Below are positions 5,102-11,574 of a stretch of DNA of 11,624 nucleotides, one piece after another. Where the stretch lies: contig CAYHEK010000049.1 of NCBI GenBank assembly GCA_964355545.1, positions 1 through 11,624 on the forward strand, written 5' to 3'. The notes beneath the pieces were generated by a model. The model was given only the letters and a program-made list of their open reading frames with translations, made no database searches and was not told where the DNA came from. The number at the start of each line of letters is the position of its first letter. The first letter of the stretch is position 1. The translations under genes and the position numbers were made by a program. Origin of the DNA: JAPLGE01 sp964355545 (GTDB taxonomy: Bacteria > Bipolaricaulota > Bipolaricaulia > UBA7950 > UBA9294).

Positions 5102-6532
5102 CTAGAGCGTTTCGACCTTGAGAAAGTTCGTCCGCCCGCTGCCGCCCATGGGGATCCCGCCGGTGATGACGACGAGATCGCCCTTCGCGGCGAGCCCTTC
5201 GGAGAGGACCCTGCGAGACATCGCCGCAAGCATCTCGTCCGTGCTCGCGTAGCTGGGGACGAGGAGCGGGACGACGCCCCAGGAGAGGACAAGCTGACGG
5301 GCGGTCGCTTCGCTCGGGGTGAAGGCGACGATCGGCTGGCGCGGCCGCTCCCTCGCCACCTGGCGCGCCGTGTACCCGCTCTGAGTCGAGGTGAGGATGA
5401 GCCGTGCCTCAAGCTCGCGAGCGATCGTGACCGTCGCCTCGCTGATCGCGTCCGTGACCGGGTGGCGGTGCCGCGAGTCGGCGAAGCCAGACCTTTGGAT
5501 CGAAGGGAACATCCTCTCCTCCACGATTGCCGCGATCTTGGCCAACATCTCGACCGCGGGGACCGGGTAGCGGCCGATCGCCGTCTCACCGGAGAGCATC
5601 ACGGCGTCCGTCCCGTCGAGGATCGCGTTCGCCACGTCGCTCGCCTCGGCGCGGGTCGGCCACGGCTCTTCGATCATCGATTGCAGCATTTGCGTCGCGG
5701 TGATGACGGGCTTCCCGGCCGCGTTGCACGTGCGGATGATCTCCTTTTGGCGAAGAGGAACCTCCTCGACCGAGACCTCCGCGCCCAGGTCGCCGCGCGC
5801 GACCATCACGGCGTCGGTCGCGTCGAGGATCTCGTCGAAGTGCTCGAGGGCCGCGCGCTTCTCGATCTTCGCCACGATCGCGGCGCGACCGCCCCGACCC
5901 TCGACGAGCTCGCGCAGCTCGAGGAGGTCGCGGGCCGAGCGGACGAAGGAGAGGGCGAGGAAGTCGACCTTCTGGTCGAGGGCAAAGAGGGCGTCCTCCC
6001 GGTCCTTCGCCGTGAGCGGGGAGCCGACCCCCGCACCGGCCGGGGCGGTCACCCCGCGGTGGGAGTAGAGGTCCCCGCCGGCCGTGACCTCGCAGAGAAG
6101 CTCGTCCGATCCCTTCTTCTTCACCACGAGCTCGAGGTCCCCGTCGCCGATGACGAGCCGATCTCCCACCCGAGCCGTGTCGAAGAACTCGGGGTGAGGG
6201 AGGTTGACGGCCTTCCCTTCGCCCTGCGAGGGCCGCGTCGTGAGGACGATCCGATCGCCTGCTACCAGGGAGAGCGGCTCCGGTTCGATCGCGCCGAGGC
6301 GCAGCTTCGGCCCCTGGAGGTCGGCGATCACGGCGACGGTCGAGCGCTCCTCGTCCGCGATCCGTCGGACGGTCGCGATCTCCTCGGCGTGTTCGAGGGG
6401 CGTTCCGTGGGAGAAGTTGATCCGCGCGACGTCCATCCCGGCGCGGACCATCGCCCGCATCGTCTCCTCGGAGCGCGACGAGGGGCCGATCGTGCACACG
6501 ACCTTCGTCCGTTTCCTTGGAGTTTTGCTCAT
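5102..6532 (-). CDS. pyk: Pyruvate kinase
   Basis: Pyruvate kinase converts phosphoenolpyruvate and ADP to pyruvate and ATP, the last ATP-yielding step of glycolysis, in the cytoplasm. The 476-residue length is normal. The ATG chosen gives MSKTPRKRTKVVCTIGPSS and follows AGGTGAGGG; a GTG nine bases earlier would fall inside that signal. Active-site blocks are present: ARINFSHG (36-43), DLQGPKLR (71-78), the catalytic lysine in AKIEKR (Lys222), MVARGDLG (243-250), TATQML (278-283) and the PTRAEASDVANAILDGTDAVMLSGETA stretch beginning at about 292. The B domain (about 75-170) and C-terminal allosteric domain (about 355-476, ending near TGGIPMGGSGRTN) are complete. The EamA gene ends 31 bases upstream and the hydrolase follows 90 bases downstream, so all may share a transcript. 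The organism also carries a free copy of the C-domain 1 kb away. Confidence 0.96.
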   Translation of the reverse strand: MSKTPRKRTKVVCTIGPSSRSEETMRAMVRAGMDVARINFSHGTPLEHAEEIATVRRIADEERSTVAVIADLQGPKLRLGAIEPEPLSLVAGDRIVLTTRPSQGEGKAVNLPHPEFFDTARVGDRLVIGDGDLELVVKKKGSDELLCEVTAGGDLYSHRGVTAPAGAGVGSPLTAKDREDALFALDQKVDFLALSFVRSARDLLELRELVEGRGGRAAIVAKIEKRAALEHFDEILDATDAVMVARGDLGAEVSVEEVPLRQKEIIRTCNAAGKPVITATQMLQSMIEEPWPTRAEASDVANAILDGTDAVMLSGETAIGRYPVPAVEMLAKIAAIVEERMFPSIQRSGFADSRHRHPVTDAISEATVTIARELEARLILTSTQSGYTARQVARERPRQPIVAFTPSEATARQLVLSWGVVPLLVPSYASTDEMLAAMSRRVLSEGLAAKGDLVVITGGIPMGGSGRTNFLKVETL

Positions 6533-6563
6533 CTCCCTCACCTGGACGCTTCGACGCGGCGGA

Positions 6564-6965
6564 TCAGCCCAGGGTGAGAAGGGCGATCCCGCCGATCGTG
6601 AGCGCCATCCCGGCGATTGTCTTCGCGGAGAGCGCCTCCCCGCCGAAGAGGGGCGAGGTGAAGGCGATCGGCATCACGCGGCTCAAAGGGGCTCCCTTCA
6701 GCGCAACGTAAAAGCACAGCATCCCCGCGGCTCCGGCCACGACGCCACCACCGATCCCGACCGCGAGGAGGGCCTTCGACCCCGCCTGAGGAAGGGTCTT
6801 CCAGTGCGGAAGGCTTGCGATCGCGAGCAGCACAAGCGCGACGGCCGTGCGCAGCGTGATCCCCATCTGCGGGGAGAGGCCTCCCGCGAGGAGCCCTTTC
6901 TTCTCGAAGTACCCGCCCACTCCCCAGGCGATCGCGGTCAGCAAGGCGAAGAGTTCCGGCTTCAT
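6564..6965 (-). CDS. Half-size EamA (DMT) membrane protein with a shortened last region
   Basis: This 133-residue integral membrane protein consists of a single EamA domain of the drug/metabolite transporter superfamily, which in half-size members acts as a dimer. The ATG at 6965 is preceded by AAGGGTGGG; an earlier in-frame ATG has no such signal. Visible helices are at about residues 4-19 (containing AIAWGVGGYFEKKGL), 33-49, 61-84 and 116-132. The family motif ALKGAPLSRVMPIAFTSP lies at about 87-104. After it, most family members have some 13 residues before the conserved glycine-glutamate; here SPLF is followed at once by GGEALS. Around eight residues that normally complete that helix are missing without loss of frame. 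The substrate is unknown, and function after the deletion is uncertain. It lies between the YciI-like and pyruvate kinase genes, 58 and 31 bases away. Confidence 0.8.
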   Translation of the reverse strand: MKPELFALLTAIAWGVGGYFEKKGLLAGGLSPQMGITLRTAVALVLLAIASLPHWKTLPQAGSKALLAVGIGGGVVAGAAGMLCFYVALKGAPLSRVMPIAFTSPLFGGEALSAKTIAGMALTIGGIALLTLG

Positions 6966-7023
6966 TGCCCACCCTTTCACAACGTCGATTCCTGGCAAAC
7001 GTAGCAGAGAAAGGCCCTTCCCG

Positions 7024-7326
7024 TCAATCGAGACGCCCCTTCTCCATGAGGGAGACCCGGAACGGATGGAGCGTTGCGGTCATCAACCCCTCCTTCACGG
7101 CCGGGTCGCCGCGCATGAAGGCCGTCGCCTCCGCCTCGGAGTCCGCTCGGAATACGACGATCCCGAAGGCGGCGTCGAGACAGGGCCCGGCAAGGACGAG
7201 CCTCCCGTCCGCGAGGGCCTCCTTCAGGTGGTCGAAGTGAGCTTCGAGGATCCTCTCCTCTGCTCGGGAGACTCTCTCAGCCAGGTTGGGCCGAACCGGT
7301 TTCAGGAGGTAGATGAACGTCGGCAA
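7024..7326 (-). CDS. YciI-like (YCII-domain) protein
   Basis: The 100-residue protein shows the small ferredoxin-like YCII fold. I chose the TTG start because it gives MPTFIYLLKPVRP, the usual family beginning, with GAGG five bases before it. A GTG one codon earlier and an ATG at 7350 are alternatives; the ATG lacks a Shine-Dalgarno. Conserved features are the two histidines in AHFDHL (His30, His33), the glycine-proline in VLAGPCLD (44-51), the strand FGIVVF (54-59) and the DP pair at 74-75. In studied relatives a His/Asp pair lies in a pocket that may be catalytic, but most members have no assigned reaction. It is the gene immediately upstream of the EamA protein, with a 58-base gap, so the two may be expressed together. 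Confidence 0.83.
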   Translation of the reverse strand: MPTFIYLLKPVRPNLAERVSRAEERILEAHFDHLKEALADGRLVLAGPCLDAAFGIVVFRADSEAEATAFMRGDPAVKEGLMTATLHPFRVSLMEKGRLD

Positions 7327-7357
7327 CACTCCCTCGTTCCTCTCTCCCATCGCGGCT

Positions 7358-7386
7358 AGCGTAGTCGATCCAGAAGCCCCGCACAA
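7358..7386 (-). promoter_or_regulatory. Possible promoter of the YciI-like gene and following genes
   Basis: On the minus strand TTGTGC (7381-7386) and TACGCT (7358-7363) are 17 bases apart, about 32 bases before the chosen TTG. Each box matches only three consensus bases, but spacing and placement fit, and the -35 box follows directly after a strong hairpin that could end the upstream transcript. Confidence 0.3.
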
Positions 7387-7409
7387 GACGAGGAGCACTG
7401 CGCTCGTCT
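7386..7409 (-). terminator. Hairpin after the CGNR regulator gene
   Basis: AGACGAG (7386-7392) and CTCGTCT (7403-7409) form a perfect seven-pair stem with a ten-base loop, starting 35 bases after the CGNR stop codon. On the minus strand only two T residues follow, so intrinsic termination would be weak. It may instead stabilise an mRNA end. Confidence 0.4.
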
Positions 7410-7444
7410 AGGGCCGCCCGCTCCTTCGAGCAATGGAGAGCCGC

Positions 7445-8074
7445 TCAGCCCTCTCGGCTCGCACGGCGTTGGGCGTAGAAACGGCGGGCCTTGGCACGGT
7501 TCCCGCAGTCCTTCATGTCGCACCAACGCCGGCTGCGGTTCCGACTCTGATCGAGGAAGAGCCAGCCGCAGTCTTCGCCGGCGCAGTGGCGGAGGCGGGA
7601 GACATCCGCCGGCGAGGAGAGGACCTCGGCCGCCGATCGCGCGACCGGAAAGAGGACGCGCTCGAGGGGAAGGTCGTCCGCCGGCCAGTCGAGGACAAGG
7701 CCCGCCGGGGTCGCGACGAGCGCAAGACGGGCGAGAGCCTGGGAGAGGGCCGCATTCAGTCGGGCGAGGTCCTCTGCGGAAGCTTCCTTTCCCTCGATCG
7801 CAGCCATGAAGAGGCGATAGAGGGCCTCCCTCAGGTGAAGGGCACCGCGGAGGGCCTCTTCCCCCCCCACTGGATTCGCCCGAGCGGCGGCGAGGAGCCG
7901 GTCGGCGGCACCCTTCGCGAGAAGGCCGGCGTGCCGACCCCAGAGGACAAGGGCGTGATAACTCGTGAGCCACTCCCCTCTGAGCTCCGGCACATGGTAG
8001 TCAACTGTGTTCACGAAGTCGAGGGAGAGCCTGCCGCCGATCAGCTTGAGGTCCTCCATACGCCGTTCTCTCAC
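7445..8074 (-). CDS. ABATE/CGNR zinc-finger transcriptional regulator
   Basis: This 209-residue protein combines the alpha-helical N-terminal ABATE-type region (about 8-155, with LIGGRLSLDFVNTVD near its start) and a C-terminal CGNR zinc finger (about 161-205). The finger has Cys164, Cys169, Cys185 and Cys190 and the eponymous CGNR at 190-193, followed by a basic stretch (AKARRFYAQRR) that would contact DNA. The family is regarded as stress-responsive DNA-binding regulators; few members are studied. I selected the GTG start because GGAGGAG lies eight bases before it; the ATG at 8059 is closer to the first conserved residue but has no comparable signal. The gene is divergent from a small plus-strand unit whose promoter overlaps a short palindrome. 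It may therefore control itself and that neighbour. Confidence 0.88.
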   Translation of the reverse strand: MRERRMEDLKLIGGRLSLDFVNTVDYHVPELRGEWLTSYHALVLWGRHAGLLAKGAADRLLAAARANPVGGEEALRGALHLREALYRLFMAAIEGKEASAEDLARLNAALSQALARLALVATPAGLVLDWPADDLPLERVLFPVARSAAEVLSSPADVSRLRHCAGEDCGWLFLDQSRNRSRRWCDMKDCGNRAKARRFYAQRRASREG

Positions 8075-8106
8075 CGAACTGTCTCCTCCTCCTTTAACCA
8101 CCAAAA

Positions 8107-8115
8107 TCAACTTGA
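8107..8115. promoter_or_regulatory. Short palindrome TCAACTTGA overlapping a -35 box
   Basis: Four-base arms TCAA and TTGA flank a single central base between the divergent CGNR and mini-ORF genes. The right arm is the first part of the plus-strand -35 box (TTGACG). A wider pair, TAACC (8095-8099) and GGTTA (8118-8122), encloses it. It could be an operator for the CGNR protein; short palindromes also arise by chance. Confidence 0.3.
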
Positions 8116-8140
8116 CGGGTTAGCGACTCTCCTGTACCCT
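8112..8140 (+). promoter_or_regulatory. Promoter of the mini-ORF and 68-codon gene
   Basis: TTGACG (8112-8117) and TACCCT (8135-8140) are 17 bases apart; a better -10 box, TATAAC (8140-8145), overlaps but has no good -35 partner. The surrounding bases to 8168 are AT-rich, unlike the coding DNA. Transcription would begin roughly 20 bases before the first Shine-Dalgarno-led ATG. Confidence 0.5.
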
Positions 8141-8168
8141 ATAACTCTCGTAACAAATTTAGGAGGTT

Positions 8169-8204
8169 ATGGACGCCCTGTCAAGGGGAGGAGGTAGAGG
8201 ATGA
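8169..8204 (+). CDS. Eleven-codon upstream open frame overlapping the next gene
   Basis: The frame reads MDALSRGGGRG and stops at TGA, which overlaps the ATG of the following gene as ATGA. Its own ATG is two bases after a near-ideal TTAGGAGG, and its last codons contain the GGGAGGAGG that serves the next gene. Such an arrangement could couple translation: a ribosome ending the short frame could restart at the overlapping ATG. No run of rare or identical amino-acid codons resembling a classical attenuation leader is seen, apart from the three glycines. The two-base gap from Shine-Dalgarno to ATG is shorter than optimal, so initiation here is uncertain. Confidence 0.35.
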   Translation: MDALSRGGGRG

Positions 8205-8407
8205 GCGGCTTTTTCGAACTCGAGGTGGGGAAGGAGCGCCTCAATGAGATGCGCCGGGAAGCACAGAGGCATCGTCTCCTCACGGAGGCGATCAGAGGAG
8301 CGCGGACGAAGAAAGGACTCAACGATCGCACCTTCTCACACAGGAGAGGCCTCTTCCTCCTCCCTCGCGCGGTGACGCACGAGCGGGAGGAGTCCCTCCC
8401 GTCGTGA
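8201..8407 (+). CDS. Small basic protein of 68 residues, function unknown
   Basis: I do not recognise a named family. The ATG follows GGGAGGAGG with a good gap and overlaps the stop of the 11-codon frame. Residues 1-37 look like genuine protein: a short hydrophobic start (MSGFFELEVGKERL) and an amphipathic, charged helix (EMRREAQRHRLLTEAIRGARTKK) that could bind nucleic acid or membrane. The remainder (about 38-68) is less protein-like and overlaps a strong DNA inverted repeat at 8357-8392, so the tail may be a read-through extension after an old truncation. The gene is divergent from the CGNR regulator and is followed by the converging exporter gene after 37 bases. A regulatory link to the CGNR protein is inference from position. 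Confidence 0.5.
   Translation: MSGFFELEVGKERLNEMRREAQRHRLLTEAIRGARTKKGLNDRTFSHRRGLFLLPRAVTHEREESLPS
8357..8392 (+). terminator. Inverted repeat at the end of the 68-codon gene
   Basis: CTCCTCCC (8357-8364) and GGGAGGAG (8385-8392) are perfect eight-base arms around a 20-base GC-rich interval that can itself pair in part. A second, overlapping stem (GGGAGG 8385-8390 with CCTCCC 8395-8400) competes with it. The repeat lies within the last codons of the small gene and before the converging exporter, so it may act as a terminator or alternate-fold switch. No T run follows. Confidence 0.35.
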
Positions 8408-8444
8408 GTCGCCCGCTCGACGAAAATTCGGCCCTTGCCGTCCC

Positions 8445-9791
8445 TCAGGAGGCGGGAAGGGCGTCCCGCTCGGCGAGGGCCCGTCGCGCGCGACGGCTCC
8501 GCCAGCCGAGCCAGGAGTTCCGCAGTAGCTCCCCTGTCGAGAGGGCGGCAAGGCCGACGTAAAGCCCGGCTGCCTTGCCCCAGGCAACTCCCACCGAGAG
8601 AAGGGCCACGTCGACCGCGAGGAAGAGGATCACGGCCTCGGTGATGCTCCGCGTGCGGCGGCTGTGCAGGATGATCCCTTGGTTCCAGCTCTGAAGGACG
8701 CTCAGCGCCGGGAGCGGCAGGGCAAACCAGACGCTCATCTGGGCGAGCTGAGCGAGGGGCTGCGAGAGCCCGGTCACCTTGGCGAACCAGAAGCCGGAGA
8801 AGGGCGTCCCCGCGAAAAGAAGGAGTCCGCCTGTGGTGAGGCCGGCGAGGAGGAAGGTGAAGCGGCGGAGAACCCGCGAGGAGCCTGACTCGTCAAGGAG
8901 AGTGACCACGACCTCGTTGTAGGCGACTCCGAAGCTACGAACGAGGAAGATGACGCCGGTGACGACCGGCCAGGCAGCGAGGGAGTCGAGGGCAGCCGGC
9001 ATTCGTGCAATGCTCGCGATCGCAATCGGGCGCGCGACAAAAAAGATGAGCGAAGTCAGGGAAAGAGGGACGTAGAACCGCAGGAAGGCACGCAGAGTGA
9101 GACGCTCCGCCACGGGCGGAGCCGGCTTCAGTTGGTCGCGCAGGACCGGACGCACGCGGATCCCTACGTACACCGCCTCCCCCACGACCCCCGCGACCGT
9201 CGCGGCACTCGCGACGACGATCCCAGCCACAGAACCGAGGCAGTAGCCCACGGCGAGAACGACCCCATCAGCCACCAAGCGGATGAGTGTCCCCAGGCCG
9301 ACGGCGAGGGAGTGGCCGAAACGGATCAGGACCCCCTGGTTGAAGCGGCGGTAGGCGATCGCCCAGGTCCAGGGGACCATGATCATGAGACCGATCCGGC
9401 CGGGCTCGATCGTCTCCGCGGGCGCGTGGATCAGCGTCTTGGCGAAGAGGTCGTAGAGGGGAGTGAAGGCGATCGCGACATGAACGAGGGTCAGGGAGGC
9501 GCTCATGCCGTGCATGAACGTCCGGATCTTCCGGTAGGAGGAGAAGTCTTTGGACAAGGCGGTCGAGGCGGCGAGGAGCATGATAATCGGGACCTCAACG
9601 AGGCAGGCAAGCGGCAGAATGAGGCCGCCGTAGGCGGCGAGATTGATCGTTGGGTCGGCAAGGCGAGCGACGATCGCGCTGATCGCCGGACCCTCAAGGG
9701 CCATCAGGCCCCAGCTTGCGGCGAGAGGCCACCACGTCCTGACGACGCGCCGGACCGGGATCGGCGCAGGAGGCCGCGCGGGTTCTAGCAT
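8445..9791 (-). CDS. MOP/MATE-like multi-helix exporter
   Basis: This 448-residue polytopic membrane protein resembles the MOP flippase/exporter superfamily, in particular a bacterial branch I associate with ANKH-like and MATE-like proteins; the substrate is unknown. About twelve hydrophobic segments are visible. The N-terminal part carries LMALEGPAISAIVARLADP (29-47), then NLAAYGG (50-56) and VEVPIIMLLAASTALS (65-80). The halves repeat one signature: RRFNQGVLI at 148-156 and QSWNQGIIL at 367-375, each before a basic residue and a new helix, as expected of two-fold MOP symmetry. The start is uncertain. I use the ATG at 9791, which has no Shine-Dalgarno; a GTG at 9809 and a TTG at 9848 are in-frame alternatives, the last with a weak AAGAG before it. 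The C-terminus is basic and cytoplasmic. It converges on the 68-codon gene and diverges from the symporter operon. Confidence 0.78.
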   Translation of the reverse strand: MLEPARPPAPIPVRRVVRTWWPLAASWGLMALEGPAISAIVARLADPTINLAAYGGLILPLACLVEVPIIMLLAASTALSKDFSSYRKIRTFMHGMSASLTLVHVAIAFTPLYDLFAKTLIHAPAETIEPGRIGLMIMVPWTWAIAYRRFNQGVLIRFGHSLAVGLGTLIRLVADGVVLAVGYCLGSVAGIVVASAATVAGVVGEAVYVGIRVRPVLRDQLKPAPPVAERLTLRAFLRFYVPLSLTSLIFFVARPIAIASIARMPAALDSLAAWPVVTGVIFLVRSFGVAYNEVVVTLLDESGSSRVLRRFTFLLAGLTTGGLLLFAGTPFSGFWFAKVTGLSQPLAQLAQMSVWFALPLPALSVLQSWNQGIILHSRRTRSITEAVILFLAVDVALLSVGVAWGKAAGLYVGLAALSTGELLRNSWLGWRSRRARRALAERDALPAS

Positions 9792-9819
9792 CTGGAGACG
9801 GGCTTCGGACACGGCCGTA

Positions 9820-9848
9820 ATGATCCCGGAGGTCGGCTGCCCGATCAA
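9820..9848 (-). promoter_or_regulatory. Possible promoter of the exporter gene
   Basis: On the minus strand TTGATC (9843-9848) and GATCAT (9820-9825) are 17 bases apart, each matching four consensus bases. A start near 9813 would leave about 20 bases before the ATG at 9791 and would rule out the TTG start at 9848. Confidence 0.35.
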
Positions 9849-9859
9849 CCGCTCTTGGT

Positions 9860-9888
9860 TTGACAGCGTCGGAGCGATCCCCTATCCT
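9860..9888 (+). promoter_or_regulatory. Promoter of the symporter operon
   Basis: A perfect TTGACA (9860-9865) is followed after 17 bases by TATCCT (9883-9888). It points at the small accessory protein gene 40 bases downstream and lies in the divergent gap with the exporter gene. Confidence 0.7.
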
Positions 9889-9927
9889 CACCTTTCTCCA
9901 ACGGGTGATCGTGGAGCAAAGATCGCG

Positions 9928-10044
9928 ATGGGACCGTTCTCTACTCCTTGGCTGACGTTCGTTGCCTGGTTTGTGGCCGCGGCGAGCGTCCTCGCTAGTC
10001 TTGTCTGGGCGATCGTTGGATTCCGTTCGAAGAAGGGGCCGTGA
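9928..10044 (+). CDS. Small one-helix accessory protein of the adjacent symporter
   Basis: The 38-residue protein has one transmembrane helix at about 7-31 (WLTFVAWFVAAASVLASLVWAIVG) and ends in the positively charged FRSKKGP, which predicts a cytoplasmic C-terminus. This matches the small membrane proteins often encoded immediately before sodium:solute symporter genes, annotated as symporter small accessory proteins and analogous in position to the YjcH and YhdT small partners. Its TGA overlaps the ATG of the symporter by one base (TGATG), implying coupled translation and equal amounts. The ATG has GGAG eleven bases upstream, a longer gap than ideal; no better start exists in the frame. Its likely role is to stabilise or assist membrane insertion of the symporter, which is inference. 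Confidence 0.8.
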   Translation: MGPFSTPWLTFVAWFVAAASVLASLVWAIVGFRSKKGP

Positions 10045-11498
10045 TGTGCGAGCAGGTGATCTACGCCTTCGTCCTCGTCGTGTACATGGGCCTCCTCGTC
10101 GGGATCGGGATCCTCAGCTCGCGGCGGATGAAGAGCTCGGAAGACTTCCACATCGGCGGGCGGAGGGTCGGGCCCTGGGTGACTGCCCTCTCCTACGTCG
10201 CCGCTTACTTCTCCTCGGTCGTCATCATCGGCGGGGGCGGGTTCGGCTACCGGTACGGGATGGCGACGCTGTGGATCGGCGCGATCAACGTCCTTGTCGG
10301 CTGTACACTCGCTTGGGTTCTCCTTGGGAAGCGCGTGCGCGAGTTCACCGCGCGCCTGGGGACGATGACCGTCCCCGGATTCCTCGCCGAGCGGTTCCAG
10401 GCGAGGGAGGTCCGCATCCTCGCTGCCCTTGTGATCTCGGTCTTCCTCGTCATCTACAACGTGAGCGTCCTTGTGGGGATGGGGCGCGCCTTCGAGGTCC
10501 TGATGGGGATCCCGTACGTCTTCGGCGTTCTCCTCTCCAGCGCCATCATCATCGGCTACGTCGCGTTGGGAGGGTACCTCGCCGTCGTCTGGACGAGCTT
10601 CTTCCAGGCGTGGGTGATGGGCGCGGGACTGATCCTCCTTGCGGTCGCGGCGCTCCAAGCGGTCGGCGGCCTCACCGCGGCGAACCTCGAGCTTGCGGCG
10701 ATCGACCGCGGCCTCGTGGAAACCCCCGGACTGTGGGGCTGGCCGGGCCTCCTCTCCTACGGCCTCATCGTGAGCTTCGGAGCGTGGGGGATGCCCCAGC
10801 TCCTCGTCCGCTTCTACTCGATCAAGAGCGTGAGCGCTTTGCGAATCGGAGCCGTCGTCGCCTCGATCGGCGGGTGTATGGCCCTCCTTCCCTACCTCGC
10901 CGGCGCTATCGCACGCGTCCTCCATCCTGACCTCTTGAACCCCGACCTCGCCATCCCGACCCTCACGCGCTCGATCCTCTCCCCGTGGGGAGCGGCGGTC
11001 TTCCTCGCCGCGGTGATCGCGGCTGGGATGTCAACCTTCTCCTCCGTCCTGATCATCGCCTCAAGCGCCGTTGTGCGCGACTTCTATCAGAAAGGACTCG
11101 GTCGGCCGCTCTCCGAGGAGCACGCCATCCGCTACAGCCGCACGGCAAGCGTCGTCGTGGGGCTCCTCTCGCTCCTCATCGCGCTCCGCCCGCCCGGGTT
11201 GGTCCTCGCTCTCACCGCCTTCGCCTGGGCGGCGATCGCCTCGACCTGCCTCTGGCCGATCCTTGTTGGCATCTACTGGAGAGGAGCGACGCGCTCTGGC
11301 GTCCTTTCCTCGATGGTCGGTGGTCTTGCGACATCCCTCATCTGGATGGCGCTTGGCTCTCCGTTCGGCCTGCACGGGTTCATCCCCGGGATCGGCGTGA
11401 GCCTCGTCCTTCTCGTCTCGGTGAGCCGCTTCACCTCAAGGCTCCCCGCGGAGCACCTCGCGCGGGTCTTCCGCCGCGAGGAGGAGAGCGCCGGCTGA
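10044..11498 (+). CDS. Sodium:solute symporter family (SSS/SLC5) transporter
   Basis: This 484-residue membrane protein has the length, helix pattern and motifs of sodium-coupled symporters of the PutP/PanF/SGLT family, which import solutes such as amino acids, carboxylates or vitamins. Roughly thirteen helices are visible. Family marks include SSEDFHIGGRRVGPW at 31-45, LSYVAAYFSSVVIIGGGGFGY at 49-69, a GAWGMPQLLVRFYSIKS block at 246-262 that corresponds to the conserved GxPxxLxRFxxxKS, and AAGMSTFSSVLI at 326-337. Ser330 and Thr331 there correspond to the sodium-site serine and threonine of PutP. The C-terminal RREEES tail is charged. An ATG and a GTG one codon earlier both overlap the preceding stop; I use the ATG. 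The substrate cannot be deduced, and no metabolic neighbour hints at it. Confidence 0.93.
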   Translation: MCEQVIYAFVLVVYMGLLVGIGILSSRRMKSSEDFHIGGRRVGPWVTALSYVAAYFSSVVIIGGGGFGYRYGMATLWIGAINVLVGCTLAWVLLGKRVREFTARLGTMTVPGFLAERFQAREVRILAALVISVFLVIYNVSVLVGMGRAFEVLMGIPYVFGVLLSSAIIIGYVALGGYLAVVWTSFFQAWVMGAGLILLAVAALQAVGGLTAANLELAAIDRGLVETPGLWGWPGLLSYGLIVSFGAWGMPQLLVRFYSIKSVSALRIGAVVASIGGCMALLPYLAGAIARVLHPDLLNPDLAIPTLTRSILSPWGAAVFLAAVIAAGMSTFSSVLIIASSAVVRDFYQKGLGRPLSEEHAIRYSRTASVVVGLLSLLIALRPPGLVLALTAFAWAAIASTCLWPILVGIYWRGATRSGVLSSMVGGLATSLIWMALGSPFGLHGFIPGIGVSLVLLVSVSRFTSRLPAEHLARVFRREEESAG

Positions 11499-11522
11499 GC
11501 GCGGAGCCGCTCGCACGAGATC

Positions 11523-11546
11523 CTCTCTTCTCGCGCAAGAAGAGGG
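11523..11546 (+). terminator. Hairpin terminator after the symporter gene
   Basis: A stem of seven perfect pairs, CTCTTCT (11525-11531) with AGAAGAG (11538-11544), extends by a T-G and a C-G pair to nine, with a six-base loop. It begins 24 bases after the symporter stop. CCTTTGG follows, so the T run is poor; a transcript end here is plausible because a strong new promoter follows. Confidence 0.5.
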
Positions 11547-11574
11547 CCTTTGGCGCGGCGAGGTCTCTCTTCCC

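Noticed and set aside
5462..6577. A 371-codon plus-strand open frame
   Set aside because: It is the antisense shadow of pyruvate kinase and the following gap, with low-complexity charged composition.
9888..10925. A 345-codon minus-strand open frame
   Set aside because: It is antisense to the symporter gene and extremely rich in aspartate, glutamate, arginine and proline, the typical mirror of hydrophobic GC-rich coding sequence.
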